From: Trametopsis cervina
Lineage: Eukaryota > Basidiomycota > Agaricomycetes > Polyporales > Irpicaceae
NCBI GenBank assembly: GCA_022385755.1
Contig: MU278354.1
Span: 450,805-514,804, forward strand
DNA length: 64,000 nucleotides
Direction: 5' to 3'
Below, in pieces: positions 10,922 to 22,641 of this stretch. The notes beneath the pieces are model-generated. The model worked only from the letters and a program-made list of their open reading frames with translations. It made no database searches and was not told the origin of the DNA. The stretch's first letter is position 1, and each line of letters starts with the position of its first letter. A program made the translations under genes and the position numbers.

Positions 10922-12721
10922 AGCGAGCGAAGACGTTTGACGTTATACTTTTATCCCAGAGTAGAACGAGAACAGATTGACGAGAATTTGACGTAGAGTA
11001 GGAAAGCGAAACCTAATTGCACAAGATCCTGCGGTGGACGTGAGTGGGATTCTTGACTGACAGAGACGAGCGGTGCACAGACCTGCCACCGATTTTAAGC
11101 CGGGTCTAAATTGAACGTATGTTGTTACACTGCGGCCGGTGGACTGTGCAGATGAGGTGTTAATTAGCAGTGGTCGCGATGGACATGGCGGACGTGATTC
11201 ACCTATGAAGTTGTATGCCAGAAGCCAGGATTGGTACGACGATGGTTGTAGGCGAGAGCGAGGAGGCTGGTTGAGTATTAGCAGTAGTACAAGGCACGGG
11301 CAAGGAGAGAGCGGACGAGGACGTGCCAGCTTCTAATATGTTTCGGCGGTTACCCTCTTTTTCAATTCTTCCCACGGGTCGATCTCGCTAGCTGGACAGC
11401 AGCCCGAGCCTCTCGCTTACCGTCCTTTGCCGTCCTTGGTGTGATTGCAACGCTGCTTCGCTCGTGCCCAACGCAGTGTGGCCTGCTGAAGAATAATGCA
11501 CATTCTGCGACCAAAGGTATCTTTTTGTTTTTACATTTCGCGCATGGTATTCCCGGTGAAATCGAGCATTGCTACGTGATGGGCGTCACATCTGTGACAT
11601 CTGCATCACCGGGGAATTAAGCACGCGTGGACGACCCGCGCCAAAGGTTACGCATAGCCAAATAAGGAAGGCGTCGGTGCCTGTGCCGTCGAGCGCAGTA
11701 CAGTATTAATACAGTAATAATATTATTATTGTATCTGCAGCTGCCTATCACGTCGTCGACGAGAGCGAGCACAGAGACAGCGAGCAGCGGCCCAGGGGCA
11801 CGATGATGGCAAGCCCCCCGCCATACACGCGCATCCCGCGTGCAGTCGCGCTGGCTGGTATGTTTCAACCCCGGCCGTTCGATTCGAACGTTCTCCCCGC
11901 TAGTAGCGTGAGCTCGGTCTGGAGAGCTGGCTCGCTTTCGCTGAACACAGCTCGATGCGCACGCAAGCGTTCTTGCTAAACCTCTTTGGCGTGATGGCCC
12001 TTCACGCCTGCAAGCCCAACGCTCGCTCCCAGCACGCATCGCCATGTCGACAGGCAAATTCCATCATACCTGTAGCACGCCTGACGGCCGCCTATCCAGC
12101 TAACAGCTCTCTCATTGAGAGCATCTCGTAAGCGGACATAAGCTTTGCATGCACGGATCACCCTGCAGATCTTCTTTCTTCGCACGGCGACTCTCTGCCC
12201 GTGCATCTGCCGTACGCGCCAACAGACATCACTCGCATCCAGCTCGCGCGACCGACAGACGCAACACGCCTGCATCGGCCGCCTTATGTCCAGCCGTTAT
12301 ATTGCTCGACTATCCCGTCGCGCACGCTCGGGCTCGTACTGAAGGCCTGGGGAGCCGACAGTTTACTTCCACCGTGCGTTGTCAATCGCGATGCATTCGC
12401 ATGTTGACCAAGGCCGATCTGTCCTTTCTAACCGAATTACGGTCAATAAACCTGCCAGTTTAGCCTCTCTCAACCTATCACCGCATGACAACAGGCACCA
12501 CCGCTCGTGCAATCGGCAATATACGTCCAGCTAATTGCGATCGTCTTGGGGTTCCTGCCGGAGGCGACCTCATTCAGGATCGCTCACCCATTTCTCACAG
12601 GACCCGCAGGTCCATGGATAAAACATATCCTCCTGGAAGTTTCATAATGAAGCTCGGGCCTATCCCCGCCAACGCGAAGACACTAGATAACGCCAACCCG
12701 ACCATGACTACAACAGCGCTG
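10922..12721. other. long intergenic region upstream of PUF gene
   Basis: About 1.8 kb between the PUF start and the Vps38-like stop, likely holding the PUF promoter and 5' UTR. GTCACATCTGTGAC near 11585 is a short palindrome inside a longer imperfect one bounded by GTGATG and CATCAC. No protein-like frame was recognised. Confidence 0.45.
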
Positions 12722-15700
12722 TTAACTCACTTCGTCCACAGCAGAAGTCCGCAATTGCTCTGCGAGCTTCTCCTCCGCGGTCCCCTTGCGCGAATGATCG
12801 AAGCGGTTGCCGTTCATCGTACTCTTTGTTCGACCTTTAGATGGCGGCTTGCGTTCTGGAACGTCATCCTCGGATGATGCTTCACCACGAATTGTCCTAC
12901 GATCGTCCTCGTCGTCGCCACTAACTCCATAACTCCCCTGCTGCTGTTGCACAAAATTGGGCAAAGCTGAGGCTATGGTGGGTGTGGCTTCGCCAGTACG
13001 ATCATCTTCCAGCGGTGGTTCGGCTTTGATGCTCGATCTTGAGCTCGAGCTGTTTCGAGCTCTCCAGAGACCGGATATAGGTGTGAGGTCAAGAAATGTC
13101 CTTGCCTTCCGTACAGTGTTAGTAGGGGTAGTAGCTGTTTCTGTCGCTGTTGGTGTAGTTGAGCCGCTTGGTGGTGGTGAATCGATCTCAATTCTTGGAG
13201 GGTTTTGCCTCGCAACAACATCTGTATCAGTTTCACTAGGGGTTTCCTGGCCCTCCGCATCAACAAGGTTGATGGACGGCACGAGTGTTGGCGACTGTAA
13301 TGCAGAGATAGTAGTGGATGCGATGCTTGACGCACGGTGAGGCCTGTAGGAGACGTCAGATTCGGAAAGAATAGTGTCGGAGGAGTAATACTTGCCTTGG
13401 AGAAATGGCGTCCGGGTCAGTCACAGTGAGCAAAAGGTTCTTCAGATTCGGGAGAGTATGCCGCATATCGAGCGCCCTCAGATCACGTTCTGACATCAGC
13501 TGCGTGTTTTAAAATTTGTGCGTGCCTGTGAGAAACCATGCATGGCTTGAAAGAGAGATAGCTACCATTTCTATGTCTTTGTTCAACAGAAACACGCCGT
13601 ATTCAAAGCGGTACGTGTCCACTCCTTTCGAAAAGAGTGGAAACCTGGAGCACGCAGGTGAGCGCACCTCCGTAAACAAGAGATCAAACGCACATCCTCG
13701 GTCCCACCATGGCAGATATACCATCCTTGACGACACTCCGGCTGCCTACACAGGTTATAGGGTATACCAGACGTTGGCCAAGATAAGCCGCCAGCAGCTG
13801 AACTAGTTGTGCCGCATAACCAAGAGCTGTAGAAACACTGTCTTCTGTGATGTCCTTGTGGGAATGCAGTGAAAGTGGTGGTGCGGGGTCTGTTGGTCCC
13901 GTTGGGATGGGAAGTGGGATATCAAGGATAGTAAAGAGTAGATCTGGTGGAGAGAGAAGCTCTATAGGGAAGATAAAGACCAAGGTGCTTAAGAGTTCGT
14001 TGCGTATGGGTGCGAGGCGATTACGAAGTACCAGTAAGTCCGTCCTGCGTACAAGGATCGTGTCAGTGTTAGATAGGCACGTTCGGTTTGTATCTCATAT
14101 ACCTTGCCTCCTCAACGAGGATTTCCTGGTTCGACCCCTCACGAACGTCCTCCCAGTGCAGTTCATCGGCCGCAGCCAGAAGGTTTCTTCGAGCTTCTAT
14201 TCGTTCACGTTTCTCTCTTATCTGTCGGCGCACTGTATGGGACTAGTGAGACACTGGAAATCGCAGGGTAAAGTTTTACGCCTACAGGCTTCGGACCTCT
14301 CTTCCAGCCGAGATATTTCATAGCTGAGGTCATGCACTAACGCTTGACGTTCGGAGATCTCACGGTTCTTGAGAGTCGACAAAGGGGAGTCAGTTGAGCG
14401 AAAACGAGTTCAAAAAGGGTGCAATCCAGGTGCACAAGAAACACTCACAAGTGCGGTAATTGACATATCAACAAGGTACGGTGCAATCTCTCTGTTCAGA
14501 TCAGCTACTGACCGCTCCGTATCTTGAATTACTGTCTGCAAGGTAACAAGCCTGCGCAATTATTCTATGAGCCGAGTGTCGCGTGACAGAAGGAGTAGCG
14601 GTACTTCATCATTGACTGCCATGAGGCAGACGTTCTCTGGCGTTTCCAATGGGCATTGGACCCTTCAGCATCTCCGCTTGGTTCCTCCTGTGGTACACTA
14701 GCGTCTGTATTATCGCTATGAGGGTGTAATTTGGGTTTGATCGGGGTCCTAATTCCAACTTCTCGAACGTTGGACTCTGGGTCAGAATTGTATCCAATAG
14801 AAGGGGACGGAGAACGCGAACGGCGAAAGAGTGTGGTGGAAGAATGTGAGGAGGGTAAATAATAGGTATGGCCGGATGGTTCCAGTGTGATACATAGCGT
14901 ATTTGAAGGTAGACGGGAAGGATGCTGAGCAAGCTGAAGGATGGATTGATTTAGCGATATAAGACATGAAAAGTGAACTACCTACATCATCGTTAAGGGC
15001 GACAAGCTGATTTAGGTCAACATCCCAAGTCTTAAGGACCTGCCAATCCTGGGCCCCGTCCGCGCGTCCACCGGAGGAGAAAGGCTGCTCTCTCTGCTTT
15101 CCCTTTCCTATGCCCTTAACGTCTCTAGAAAGCCTGCCCCAGATCTCTACCTCCATCCTACTGCTCCCCAGATCAGCCTCTGGAGAGAACTCAAACCCTC
15201 CTTGAGGATCAATCTCATAGCAGGGATTAGTTGAAGATCTAAGTATAGGTGAGATGTAATCTGGCACAGGCGCTTCACAATGCTGCTCGGAGGCGGATGA
15301 AGGGAAATGTGACAGGGAGGTCTTCTGCGAAACAAGGGAACGCGGTATTGGTGTTCGTTGAGATAGAGGTTTCGATGCAGACGGTTTGATGGGTGTCTTC
15401 CCGTTAGGAAGAGAGGATATAGACGCTGCCTTGCTGTGCCCGGACGGTCCAGGTTTTACTATGGACGAGCCTGCTGCGCCTCCAAAAGTGCTATTCTTGG
15501 AAAATGGAGAGGACCTGGACGGGGAGCCATTTACCGTTGAAGTGATAGTACTGCGTCGGCCCGTCTTAAGTTCATCGTGGTTAGTTACAGGGGCTGCGGA
15601 ACGGTTCCCTGAAGGCGGAGGTTGCAAGACGGGCTCAGTCGCACGGCCTTCTGTTGGAACAATGGTGATAGTCATAAATGTTTCCACCAAGCGTGACTGG

Positions 15701-16324
15701 ATTATGTGCTCTAAAGTGTCTTGCGAGGTGTCGGGAAGAAAGCGAGAAAGAGATGGAATCGAAGCGGGCATAGCGGTGTCGTATGAGTGTGAGGTACGAT
15801 AGGAGATAGAAGAGGCTGTAGACACGGTGCGTTGGCGGAGTGGAGGACGCGTAGGTAATGTACTGCCCGAGGAACGAGCCTTTGGTGTCGATATGGCTCC
15901 AACATTGGGGCTCGCAGCGATGCTTGCGCGAGACATGGCTCTCCTCCTTCCGGGAGACTCTTCGGTTGGTCCGGGGTCGTGCTCAGGGGGACTCTGCCAG
16001 GAGAGTGCACTGGCAGATGTGGTTGACCTTCGTCGCCCTCTTCTCCTGCTCATTGTAAGATCCAGATCGTCTGATAAATGACCATGGGTAGTGAACTGAG
16101 GCTGTTCCGACGGTTGACCAAGTGCAGACGCAAACTCATCCCGCACTGGGAACGGCGTGAGGTTTCTCACTTGCAGGGAGGTTACATTGCGAATTCTTCG
16201 AAGCTTGAGATCAGTTAGCTCGAGCTGAGCACAACGCCTTCCACAACAATGAAACACGCACCAGCCCGGTATTATCGTCCTTCCCGCGAGAACGAGTTCG
16301 CACGACCTTGTTAGAACCTGGCAT
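12722..16324 (-). CDS. VPS38: Vps38/UVRAG-like subunit of PI3-kinase complex II
   Basis: Exons: 16262-16324 (tentative), 14986-16224, 14605-14924, 14449-14551, 14286-14367, 14103-14232, 13694-14044, 13566-13644, 13396-13499, 12722-13343; about 1030 aa. Recognised: an N-terminal TSLQVRNLTPFPVRDEFAS block, a WQVLKTWDVDLNQLVAL strand of the C2-like domain, LPSNTLCITLEPSG, a central coiled coil with REISERQALVHDL, and the BARA-like block PITCVGSRSVVKDG then TYRFEYGVFLLNKDIE. Such proteins bind Vps34/Vps15/Atg6 on endosomes. The intron 13344-13395 begins GCAAGT, so it is a GC-AG intron; only this junction keeps the Ser-rich tail open. The first exon and its 37-nt intron are weak; the second exon onward is firm. 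Confidence 0.85.
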
Positions 16325-16736
16325 ATCTCTTGGGCAAACCAAGTGGCTCTGCACGCACTTTGGGCTTGTGCGTTTGACACCAGTGCGAGGTCCAATGCTG
16401 CCCAACAACCTCCTGCGTGCAGCGTTGGAACACAGAGACTGGTCTGTGCGTTGAACGAGCTATTACCAGCGGCCTGGTATGCGGCGAGCGAGTACGGGTC
16501 CCAGGAGATAGCCGCAATAGTGACGGCCCATGCCAAGCAGAATGAGCAGCAACGCACAGGCGCTGCAGCTTGAAGTCCTTAGCGCACTCAGGTCTTAAGT
16601 CGCACCTCCACCCTCACTGCTTCGCCACCCTGCTCGTTTCAGCCAACTGTTCCACCACTAGTTTGTTGCAATAAGAGGCTAGGATCCATACGAACAAACC
16701 TGGCAAGCAATAAATTATTGCTTATTATATTGTACT
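16325..16736. promoter_or_regulatory. divergent intergenic region, Vps38-like (-) / coiled-coil gene (+)
   Basis: About 412 bp between the proposed starts, likely a shared promoter. No TATA box or other motif stands out. The boundary on the left depends on the uncertain first exon of the Vps38-like gene. Confidence 0.4.
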
Positions 16737-18199
16737 ATGGCTCCCAAACCTCGTCCCATCGTGCGCAAATCATCCACGGCATCCAAGGACGCAGCTCCCA
16801 CGACTCTTCCAAAGACGCAAAATGCGCATGCAATGCCTCCTCCACCCGTTCCAGCTACAGCGGTCTCCCCACAAGGTGTACTTGTCCCGGAAGCAGAAGC
16901 TCTTAAGGGGTGCTTGAAGGTTGGTTCATGCGCAGATTCACCCTGTGATCCGGTTCTGACGTTAGTGTGTTTAGTCTGCTGCTATACGTACAGGACAAGT
17001 ACTTCGGTTTTACTCGGATACTCGGAAACTGTACGTGCTACTAAAATAAGGATGAGTTCATTCTAACTGGGATTGCAGACACATCCACAGGCATGCACCT
17101 TATCCTCCGCGCACAGTATCTGCATCTCTGGGACGTGAATTAGAGAAGTATGACCAAATTTGTGACGCCATGCAATCCCATCTTGTACGTTCAAACTACC
17201 ATTGAAACCGATGTAACTCAATTCTCTTGACAGAACCGCGCCATAAATGTCCTTAAGCGCGACTTGGAGCGTGAAACGAATCGCTTAAGGGCTGCAGAAG
17301 AAGCGAAAGCCGCGGAATTGACAAACGCAACGATACGTGTTCCGCAGAATACCCCTGCAACTTCTCCCACAACAGAAACGCAGGATACGTCTGCAACAGC
17401 GGGGTCAAAGGCCGCAGGGTTGCCCGCACGTCGCCAATCCACCATATCGCTATCTTCGCTTCAACGTCCTGCTTTCCCACACAAACTCGACCTTTCTTCT
17501 GCCGGCCTCCGTTTGAGCCTGGAAGACTTCGCTATCCCATCTGGTCTGGCTTCACCAGTTATGTTGGCGCCTAAGTCGAGCATCCCTCAACTGGTGCCTG
17601 ATTTTCCCTTCGGTGCTCCTGGAGACGTTACTATAGACCTCACTCATGATGAGGACGTCTCTGTAGGGATGCTTCCGCCCCTTCCACCTGATATAGATAC
17701 TTCGCTTGGCAGCTCTGCCGACAAACCCATCGAACTGCTCGACATCGACATGGAACTTTTCGGCGGTTCAGCCACATCTACTAATGCGGCTGCGCCTGGA
17801 AGTGAGGGCACTGTCAATCCATCCAGTGTACACGTCAAACAGGAATCCCCGTCAGACTTCGGATTTTTCCCTGACCTTCAGTCTGGCCCACTTTCCGATG
17901 GAACAACAATCAAAACCAACGTGGACCTTTTGGCGTCTTTGGATACCGCCGCAGAGATATCTCGCGATGTACTGTCGAATAATGGAGACACTGGCCAACG
18001 TCAGGCGGTCGGTTTACTAGATACTACGACTTCCACGGAACTACTTGCTGGAATGCAAGCTTCTCCGTCAGGCGCTCCTTCAGAGGGCCAAGGTATCGGC
18101 CTTACCGCTCTGGACTTTGAACACGCTATCAATGATATTGACACACTACTCAACGCACCTGGACTAGACCGGGGCGGTGGCAACGCAGACGCTTCATAG
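16737..18199 (+). CDS. coiled-coil protein with acidic Ser/Thr-rich tail, function unknown
   Basis: Four exons, 16737-16923, 16994-17030, 17079-17184 and 17234-18199, giving 431 aa. I do not recognise the family. An N-terminal Pro/Ala-rich segment is followed by a charged coiled coil (LGRELEKYDQICDAMQSHL into NVLKRDLERETNRLRAAEEA, about 85-140). The tail is rich in Ser, Thr and Asp, with hydrophobic-acidic patches TIDLTHDED and ELLDIDMELFGG that resemble SUMO-interacting or activation motifs. This composition is common in nuclear transcription-related proteins, but that is inference. The first intron has a weak donor (GTTCAT); an alternative donor at GTGTAC would shorten exon 1. The later introns have clear CTAAC and TTGAC branch sites. 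The start is the ATG in ctATGGCTCCC. Confidence 0.7.
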
Positions 18200-18377
18200 A
18201 GTACTATACGGATATACTGTGTTAGTTATACAGATATATTTCGTCAAGACTTTGCCAGCTTCACTACAACTCGTCTCATATCATATTAGACCAGTGGTTA
18301 CAATATAGTAGAGCACAACACCAGTCATGTACACTGGAATACAACAATGTAGCATGGTTATGACATATGTAGCAGCG

Positions 18378-21300
18378 CTAAGCTCGCGCTCCCTTCTTTT
18401 TCTTATTCACCACCTTGAAGCCACCCCACTCATTCTGAGCAGGCTTTGGCTGTGTCTTGACTACATCAGCAATCGAAAGCGTCTTTCCACTCGATCCGAC
18501 GGCGGACCCCTTCTGATCTGCCTTACGCTTGCTGACGAACTCTGCGGCAAATCGACGACCATCGAGAGTTGTACTGTTGCTGTAGATCAAGTCAGAGATG
18601 ACTTCGACGGTTGAAGGGTCAGGATCCATAGGGAAAGTTAGCAGCATTGAGGTGATTTCTTCCACTGGTATTACGAGTGAGTGACAATAAGGATAAAGAG
18701 AATAAACCGTAACCCACAGTTCACTGTGCTGTTCAAACCCTTCAAGGCTTCCGCCATCCATTTTAGAAAGTCGTGTGAGGGCGGAGTCGGGGCCTCTTCC
18801 TTGCTAGCGGAGGGTGCCAGCTTCATGGCGGCAGTGACGACGGGAGATCTCGTCGGAGTACTTATAGCTGGCGAACGAGCGACAGATGCAGCAGAGAGCG
18901 CAACAGTGGTAGGGCTAGCTACTGGCTTGACAGTGGATGGTGAAGTGGTGATCGCGGGACGTGCTGGCACGGTGAGATTCGATTTTCCACTGGAGCCAAC
19001 AGTGGTCCATGCCCCGCCAGACGGAGCTGTAACAGGTGCCTGTAGAAACATTAATATTGCCGAAGCCGCTGATAAATAAATCAACGATTGACCTTGGTGG
19101 TTGTCTCTGCATAGGCTCTGCGAGCGGCGGCTGCCACAGTTTCCTTCTCCTTCGCGGCGACCTTTTTACGCTTCTCCTCTTCCTCCTGGATTTCTTTCAT
19201 CGTCTTTTTGACTGCAGGGGCTTTGGCTGCATTTACCCAGACTGGAAGCGCGGGGGATCCGGCGGGACTACTGCCCGCAGGAACTGAAGCAGGAGCCTCC
19301 TTCGCCGGGCGGGAACCTGCTTGCGAAGTCGGGAGGCCCCAAGAGATTGTCTGGACATCTTCTGCCGGTGCGGAGGGGCTAGTTGCCGTGGCAGCACGAG
19401 TGGTGCGTTCACGTTCCGCAGCCTTACGTGCTTCGGCTTTCTTGAGCTCCAGCTCCTGAATTTCACGGAGACTGAGCGGCTTCTTTTCCTCTTCGATAGT
19501 CCACGGAGACTTCGGATCTGCTGGAGCCGGAATGGGTGAAGGTGGCCTAGGGAGCGAGGGCTCTGCAGCGGCGGCGGGTTTCGAAGGAGATGCCTGTGCG
19601 ACAGCAGGAGCGGTTGGCTTACGCCGCGACTTAGACACGGGAGTCGGAGTCTCTACCGGCACGGAATTAGTAACCTCAGGTTTCGGCTGAGAAATGTGGG
19701 TGGCTTCAGGCTGGGCAGGCACTTCCTCCTTCAGTACTTTGCCTTTCTCCATCTTTTCACCCAGCTGCACTTTCTGCAGGTCCTGTTGCTCTTGCTGTTT
19801 ATTATGTTGGCCCAAGTTGGCAGCTGTAAGACTGTTCGGATCCACACCCCAGCCATCGCCCGCTGCAGTCTGCGAAGCTACAAACCAGGGTGAATGGTTG
19901 CTTGATAAAGCAGCTGGTAAAGCAGGCTGCGGTTGCGGGGGCAGTGGCTGGATAACCGGAGGGGGTTTTACAGCGACAGTATTACGAGAGGTAGGGTAGT
20001 TTGGATCGAATGGGCCGGGGCGTCTGGGAGCAAGACCATCCTGAACGGGCCAGGGAGAATGTCCGGGTGAAGATATAAAGGAAGTTTGGTGCGTGAGGCC
20101 TACCGCATGCGGGCGGTCGGAGGTGGAAGGTATTGGGTTTTGTTGAATAGGGCGGGGATCCTGGCTATACGGAACTGGTTGATTGTGTCCGAATGGCTGT
20201 TGACTGGTAGAAGGGTAGCCAAAGTTCCCATTGGCAAATGAGGTCTGAATGTTCGGTTGTGAATCCCCTCTTTCAAACAGTTCCCGCTTGAGTAGTCTTG
20301 GACCCTCACGCAACCCTGATCCAACCTCGTTGTTGTTGAACGGCGACTGGTTCCCGGGTACCGTATGTGCAGCAAAACCACGGCCATTGCTGAAGTCGTC
20401 TGACTTGTCTGTGAGGCTGGCTTGTGATGCATTGCTGGCGATGTACGCGCTGCTCTGACCTGGCGGGAAGGGATTCACAGCTACAGTTTGTTGATAACTA
20501 GCTATTCAAATTATTGAAAGGACGCTCACCCTCGAATCCGAGCCCATCGGTTGAGCCCGTTCGCTGAGAGTACGTTGAGTAGCCTTGTCGTGATAACAAT
20601 GGGTCAATCATGGTATCGAAAGTCGACCGCCGCTGAGGTTCAAGCCCATTGCTTTGTACGCTTGCAAATCCCAAACGCGATCCTACGGGTGAGCTATTAA
20701 ACATATTACCGAGCCTATTGCCAAAAGCATTAGGATCAGGGGAATCATTACTGAATCTTCCAACGCTCAACGAGGATGACGGCGAGTCGGGAACCGTGGT
20801 GCCGTTGTGCAGATAATTATCCAATGTAGAGGTCCGTAAGGAGCGTGTGGGAACTGGTTGGAATGGTGATCCAAACGAGCCATCCTGAATAGCGCCATCG
20901 AGAACGGGGTCGCGACGGGGCGGTGGATGGGAAACGGCGGGTGGGAGCGGGGATACGAATATTCGAGGATTCCCTGCGCGTTGAAGCAGACCTCCGACGG
21001 ATGTCCACTCCGTGTCGACATTGACGCGCTTCATCAGTAGGTTTAGAGTGAAATAGCCATCGTCATACCATTGCTGCATGGTAAGAGCAGGGAAAGGCCC
21101 TAACAAGGTATGCGTCAGTGATTAACGTCTATAATGTATCTATAACCATTACCTTGAACCTGTCCTTGAGGATCGAGATACGTCCACTCCGACGTAGCAG
21201 GATCGACGATACCAGGAGGTGGACCGGGAGGGCCACTATCTGTATGCGCAGGCGGTGCCATGGGTGAGCTGTCCAGCTTCTGCGCATGAGTCTCCAATGA

Positions 21301-22299
21301 CAAGTTACCAATACCGCCGGCTATATCTCCAGGACCTTGAGCCGTTCCGGATCGATTGACAAGGCGTCCGTCCATGGATAAACCTGGATGAGAATCCGAT
21401 AGTCCCGCGTTCGATGCATTTGCCTCCATCTGAGATGTACCATTTCCTTCTTCTTCCTCTTTGATCCCGCCGGCTTTGGGAGTGTCGCCAGAGTCTCCTG
21501 GTTCTCCGGAACGACCATTGAGTTTCAGTGCGCCTTCGGTGGTGCGTCTCCGGGACGACCAAGAGTCACTCAAGACACCATCAAACCCGGAGCCCATGCG
21601 TCTCGGAGAAGGCAGCGCATCCCGAGGAGAGGCTAGTGGTGCCTGCAACGAGGATTGCGAAAGTTTTCGAGGTAGGGTCAAAGAAGGTGAATCTTCAAAG
21701 AGGTCAGGTAAATCAGGAACGATGATCATAACACCATTAACTACCTGTACTGTCCCGCCTCCGTCCCATGAATCCTCCCAGACGTTCCCTCATCGGGCTC
21801 GCCGGGCCATTCGTGTTGGTGAGCCCTAATTTTGGTCGTTCGCCAAGGCCAGGAGTCGAGAGGGGGGCAAAGTCGGCGGTTGACGGTCTGCGACGCATTT
21901 CGGAGTTGAGGGGCCCGGCGAAGATCTGCAACATGTCAGAACAAACACATTTCACGAGAGTTGGGGATCGCGCACCCTCCTCTCCGCCTCGCTCATCTCT
22001 TTCAGACCGATAGGATCTGTTCCTACCTCGCGTGTAATGCCATCATATCGTTCAACTTCCAGTCCCAGGCCACCCTTTCCGCCTCCATCCTTGTAAATCC
22101 TAATCATGTCCTCCTTGGAGTATCTAAATGGGTTGGCGGGGTCAGGCTTCTCTGGAGGCATCTGGAGAGCTGGTGCGACTAAGGCCGAGTAAGTCGACGC
22201 TCCAGTCGGCGCAGGCGACGCGAGAGGTGGAGAGGGATTCGCACGAGCAGGAGCCTTACGCATCCATTCAGGTCCAAAGTGCATTGTTGTGGCAGTCAT
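18378..22299 (-). CDS. GYF-domain protein (Smy2/GIGYF-like)
   Basis: Seven exons: 21976-22299, 21745-21925, 21153-21692, 20530-21099, 19093-20480, 18718-19039, 18378-18664; 1203 aa. The GYF domain is at about 336-395: WTYLDPQGQVQGPF, then MQQWYDDGYFTLNLLMKR, with the aromatic GPF and W-x-x-x-GYF signatures that bind PPG-phi peptides. The remainder is long and disordered, with an E/K/R-rich coiled stretch (KSPWTIEEEKKPLSLREIQ onward) and a C-terminal helical block (TSMLLTFPMDPDPSTVEV) ending in a Lys-rich tail. Relatives act in translational repression and ER-Golgi traffic through proline-rich partners; which applies here is unknown. The first ATG is used; a second in-frame Met five codons later could also serve. 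Confidence 0.9.
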
Positions 22300-22641
22300 T
22301 TTTGCAGTGAGGGAGATGCGAGATGAAAGCGGTGGTTCAAGGCGCAAGTGGTGGGTAGTGCTTTATATGCAACGAATGCGTAGCAAATGAGCTCGGAGAG
22401 CAAGCAGGGCGGTGGAGGAGATTGTCGAAATCAGTCTTCTGCGAATTGGCCGTAGAGGCGCCGCGCATGTTGGGCGCTAATTACTACTGGGAAATTTGCA
22501 GAAAATATTCGGAAGGGGATTGCGTAACATCCTCACGTTATACACGTTGTACTGTCAAGTGCGACACTAGTACTATGTAGGCACGCTGCTATATCTACTG
22601 ACGAGCGCAAACCTTCAAATAAATATGTCATATTCCGTCCA
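22300..22641. other. intergenic, head-to-tail
   Basis: Upstream region of the GYF gene and 3' flank of the acetyl-CoA transporter gene, both on the minus strand. No distinct motif was recognised. Confidence 0.5.

Noticed and set aside
11617..12463. Several overlapping open frames on both strands in the 1.8-kb intergenic region
   Set aside because: High GC explains their length; Arg/Ala/Cys-rich composition and lack of any motif or intron signals argue against coding.
12757..13340. Plus-strand open frame opposite the Vps38-like tail
   Set aside because: It is the complement of a well-supported exon with spliced context on the minus strand.
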